From: a virus
Direction: 5' to 3' (one strand)
Virus record (IMG/VR): IMGVR_UViG_3300031746_000033
Location: 1-49,142 of that record
Length of the DNA: 49,142 nucleotides
Position 1 is the stretch's first letter. Each line of letters starts with the position of its first letter. This document shows, in pieces, positions 48,328 to 49,142 of the stretch. Made by a program: the position numbers and the translations under genes. Below the pieces are notes generated by a model that saw only the letters and a program-made list of their open reading frames with translations, was not told the origin of the DNA and searched no databases.

Positions 48328-49142
48328 CTACGCAACATTATCAGCATTAACGCCACCCACACTTTGTGGTGAATAACATTTTGTTGGATCTGTTATTAAT
48401 GGGTTAAAATTATTTACATAATAATTTTCTTTATCTTCAGAAATATTAAATAAAAACGAATTTTCAATTGTTAAAGAATATTTGTTTATAAATGATTCGT
48501 TAACATTTAAACAACCAGAAGATAACTCTAATCCGTTTGAATCAACATTTTGTAAATATTTACTACTAACATTTGGTGTTTCTGAGTTTGACCCTATTTG
48601 TGATGATGCATTTTTTAACGCATTTATTCTTTCGGGTGTACGTTTAACTCCATGTATTGCTGGTCCAACCAATTTACCGTCCGAAAATTTTGTTAAATAA
48701 TTTATATTTGTCCCACTTCCAGCATAGTTTGTGTCGGTCAAAGAATTTCCTGTCTTATAAACTGCAGGATTTAAAAATGATGTCAAATTCATTACTTCTT
48801 GATCTGTTGGTTCTCTTTTTAGAGTTTTTTTAAGATATTCCTTTTGTTCATCAAATGTCATATCAGCAATATCTTTTAGGTCTTTCTTTTGTCTTGATCT
48901 ACCACTTAATAATGGATCTTTTGCAACAAAATTAGAATTTTCATCAAATAAATAAATTAAATTATTTTTTGAATCTGTTATAATAATTTTTTTATTTGTA
49001 AATTGAGGTCTTATTTTTACAAAGGCAATTTGACAAGCGGTTCTATCAGGTATCTTTTCAAGTTTATACTTAGCGGAGTTTGTATTAATATCCTCATTTA
49101 TTTTTTTAAAAATAACATTTATATCGGTTGAGTTAGTTAGTG
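48328..49142 (-). CDS. Hypothetical virion-like protein, 5' end outside the window
   Basis: The frame is open to the right edge, so at least 271 aa and no start is visible; the internal ATG at 48861 is not needed. Segments: IPDRTACQIAFVKIRPQFTN, KIIITDSKNNLIYLFDENSN, DPLLSGRSRQKKD, then an Asn/Ser-rich part (NYAGSGTNINYLTKFSDGKL) ending VGGVNADNVA. No signal, membrane segment or enzyme motif. The ~110 nt downstream (48217-48327) contain only AT-rich DNA with the TATTTATT box of the zincin gene. Confidence 0.55.
   Translation of the reverse strand, partial: LTNSTDINVIFKKINEDINTNSAKYKLEKIPDRTACQIAFVKIRPQFTNKKIIITDSKNNLIYLFDENSNFVAKDPLLSGRSRQKKDLKDIADMTFDEQKEYLKKTLKREPTDQEVMNLTSFLNPAVYKTGNSLTDTNYAGSGTNINYLTKFSDGKLVGPAIHGVKRTPERINALKNASSQIGSNSETPNVSSKYLQNVDSNGLELSSGCLNVNESFINKYSLTIENSFLFNISEDKENYYVNNFNPLITDPTKCYSPQSVGGVNADNVA

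Noticed and set aside
48273-48350. 25-aa plus-strand ORF at 48.3 kb
   Set aside because: Overlaps the end of the convergent minus gene and has no promoter-like signal.

Overview
This window is part of a large, AT-rich, tailed-phage genome of the T4-like (Straboviridae-type) virion lineage, most likely infecting a Flavobacterium-like Bacteroidota host. The phage assignment rests on a minus-strand head module in T4-like order: TerL (gp17-like), portal (gp20-like), prohead protease (gp21-like), acidic scaffold (gp22-like) and major capsid protein (gp23-like). The host assignment rests on several promoters matching the Bacteroidota consensus TTTG-N19-TAnnTTTG, on a Bacteroidota-like phage ribosomal protein bS21 and tmRNA resume codon, and on the absence of Shine-Dalgarno sequences.

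Layout. 1-3.5 kb (+): end of a tail/baseplate-like protein, a 487-aa structural protein, small genes, an HNH endonuclease and an unknown gene. 3.5-20.3 kb (mostly -): head assembly block with MCP, scaffold, protease, portal, a mucin-like Thr/Pro repeat protein, TerL and several acidic head-associated proteins; a plus-strand bS21 gene sits inside it. 20.3-25.5 kb: a protein-turnover island (KTSC protein, ClpC-like unfoldase, M20-type peptidase, tmRNA). 25.6-26.5 kb (-): about 890 nt without genes, with its own promoter, terminator and many hairpins, which I interpret as a giant structured non-coding RNA. 26.6-31.1 kb (-): cell-wall hydrolases (an M23-M23-M15 fusion and a GH24-LysM lysozyme), a GAF membrane protein and a small holin. 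31.2-33.0 kb (-): tRNA-Glu, an odd Leu-type tRNA, tRNA-Arg, a papain-like protein and a GNAT acetyltransferase. 33.1-36.1 kb (-): a four-gene glycosyltransferase operon. 36.2-44.1 kb (-): large proteins with membrane segments that look like internal/ejected virion proteins. 44.1 kb (+): a lipoprotein gene with its own host-type promoter. 44.7-49.1 kb: further probable virion proteins, including a zincin-like metalloprotease.

How it may work together. Three regulatory signals recur. One is host-like TTTG/TAnnTTTG promoters on RNA genes and on accessory genes, three of them abutting the start codon (leaderless mRNAs). The second is a TATTTATA box just upstream of more than 20 genes, probably the phage's own late promoter. 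The third is hairpin terminators placed just before such boxes. At protein level, about ten proteins begin with a short amphipathic helix ending in h-x-E at residue 12-16, the same motif type as the probable MCP processing site (INE|A at residue 60). I infer that this is a capsid-targeting and protease-processing tag marking a large set of proteins, including enzymes, for packaging into the head and delivery to the host. The strongest candidates for undescribed biology are the giant ncRNA, this tag system, and the tmRNA with an unusually long 21-codon tag next to a ClpC-like unfoldase.
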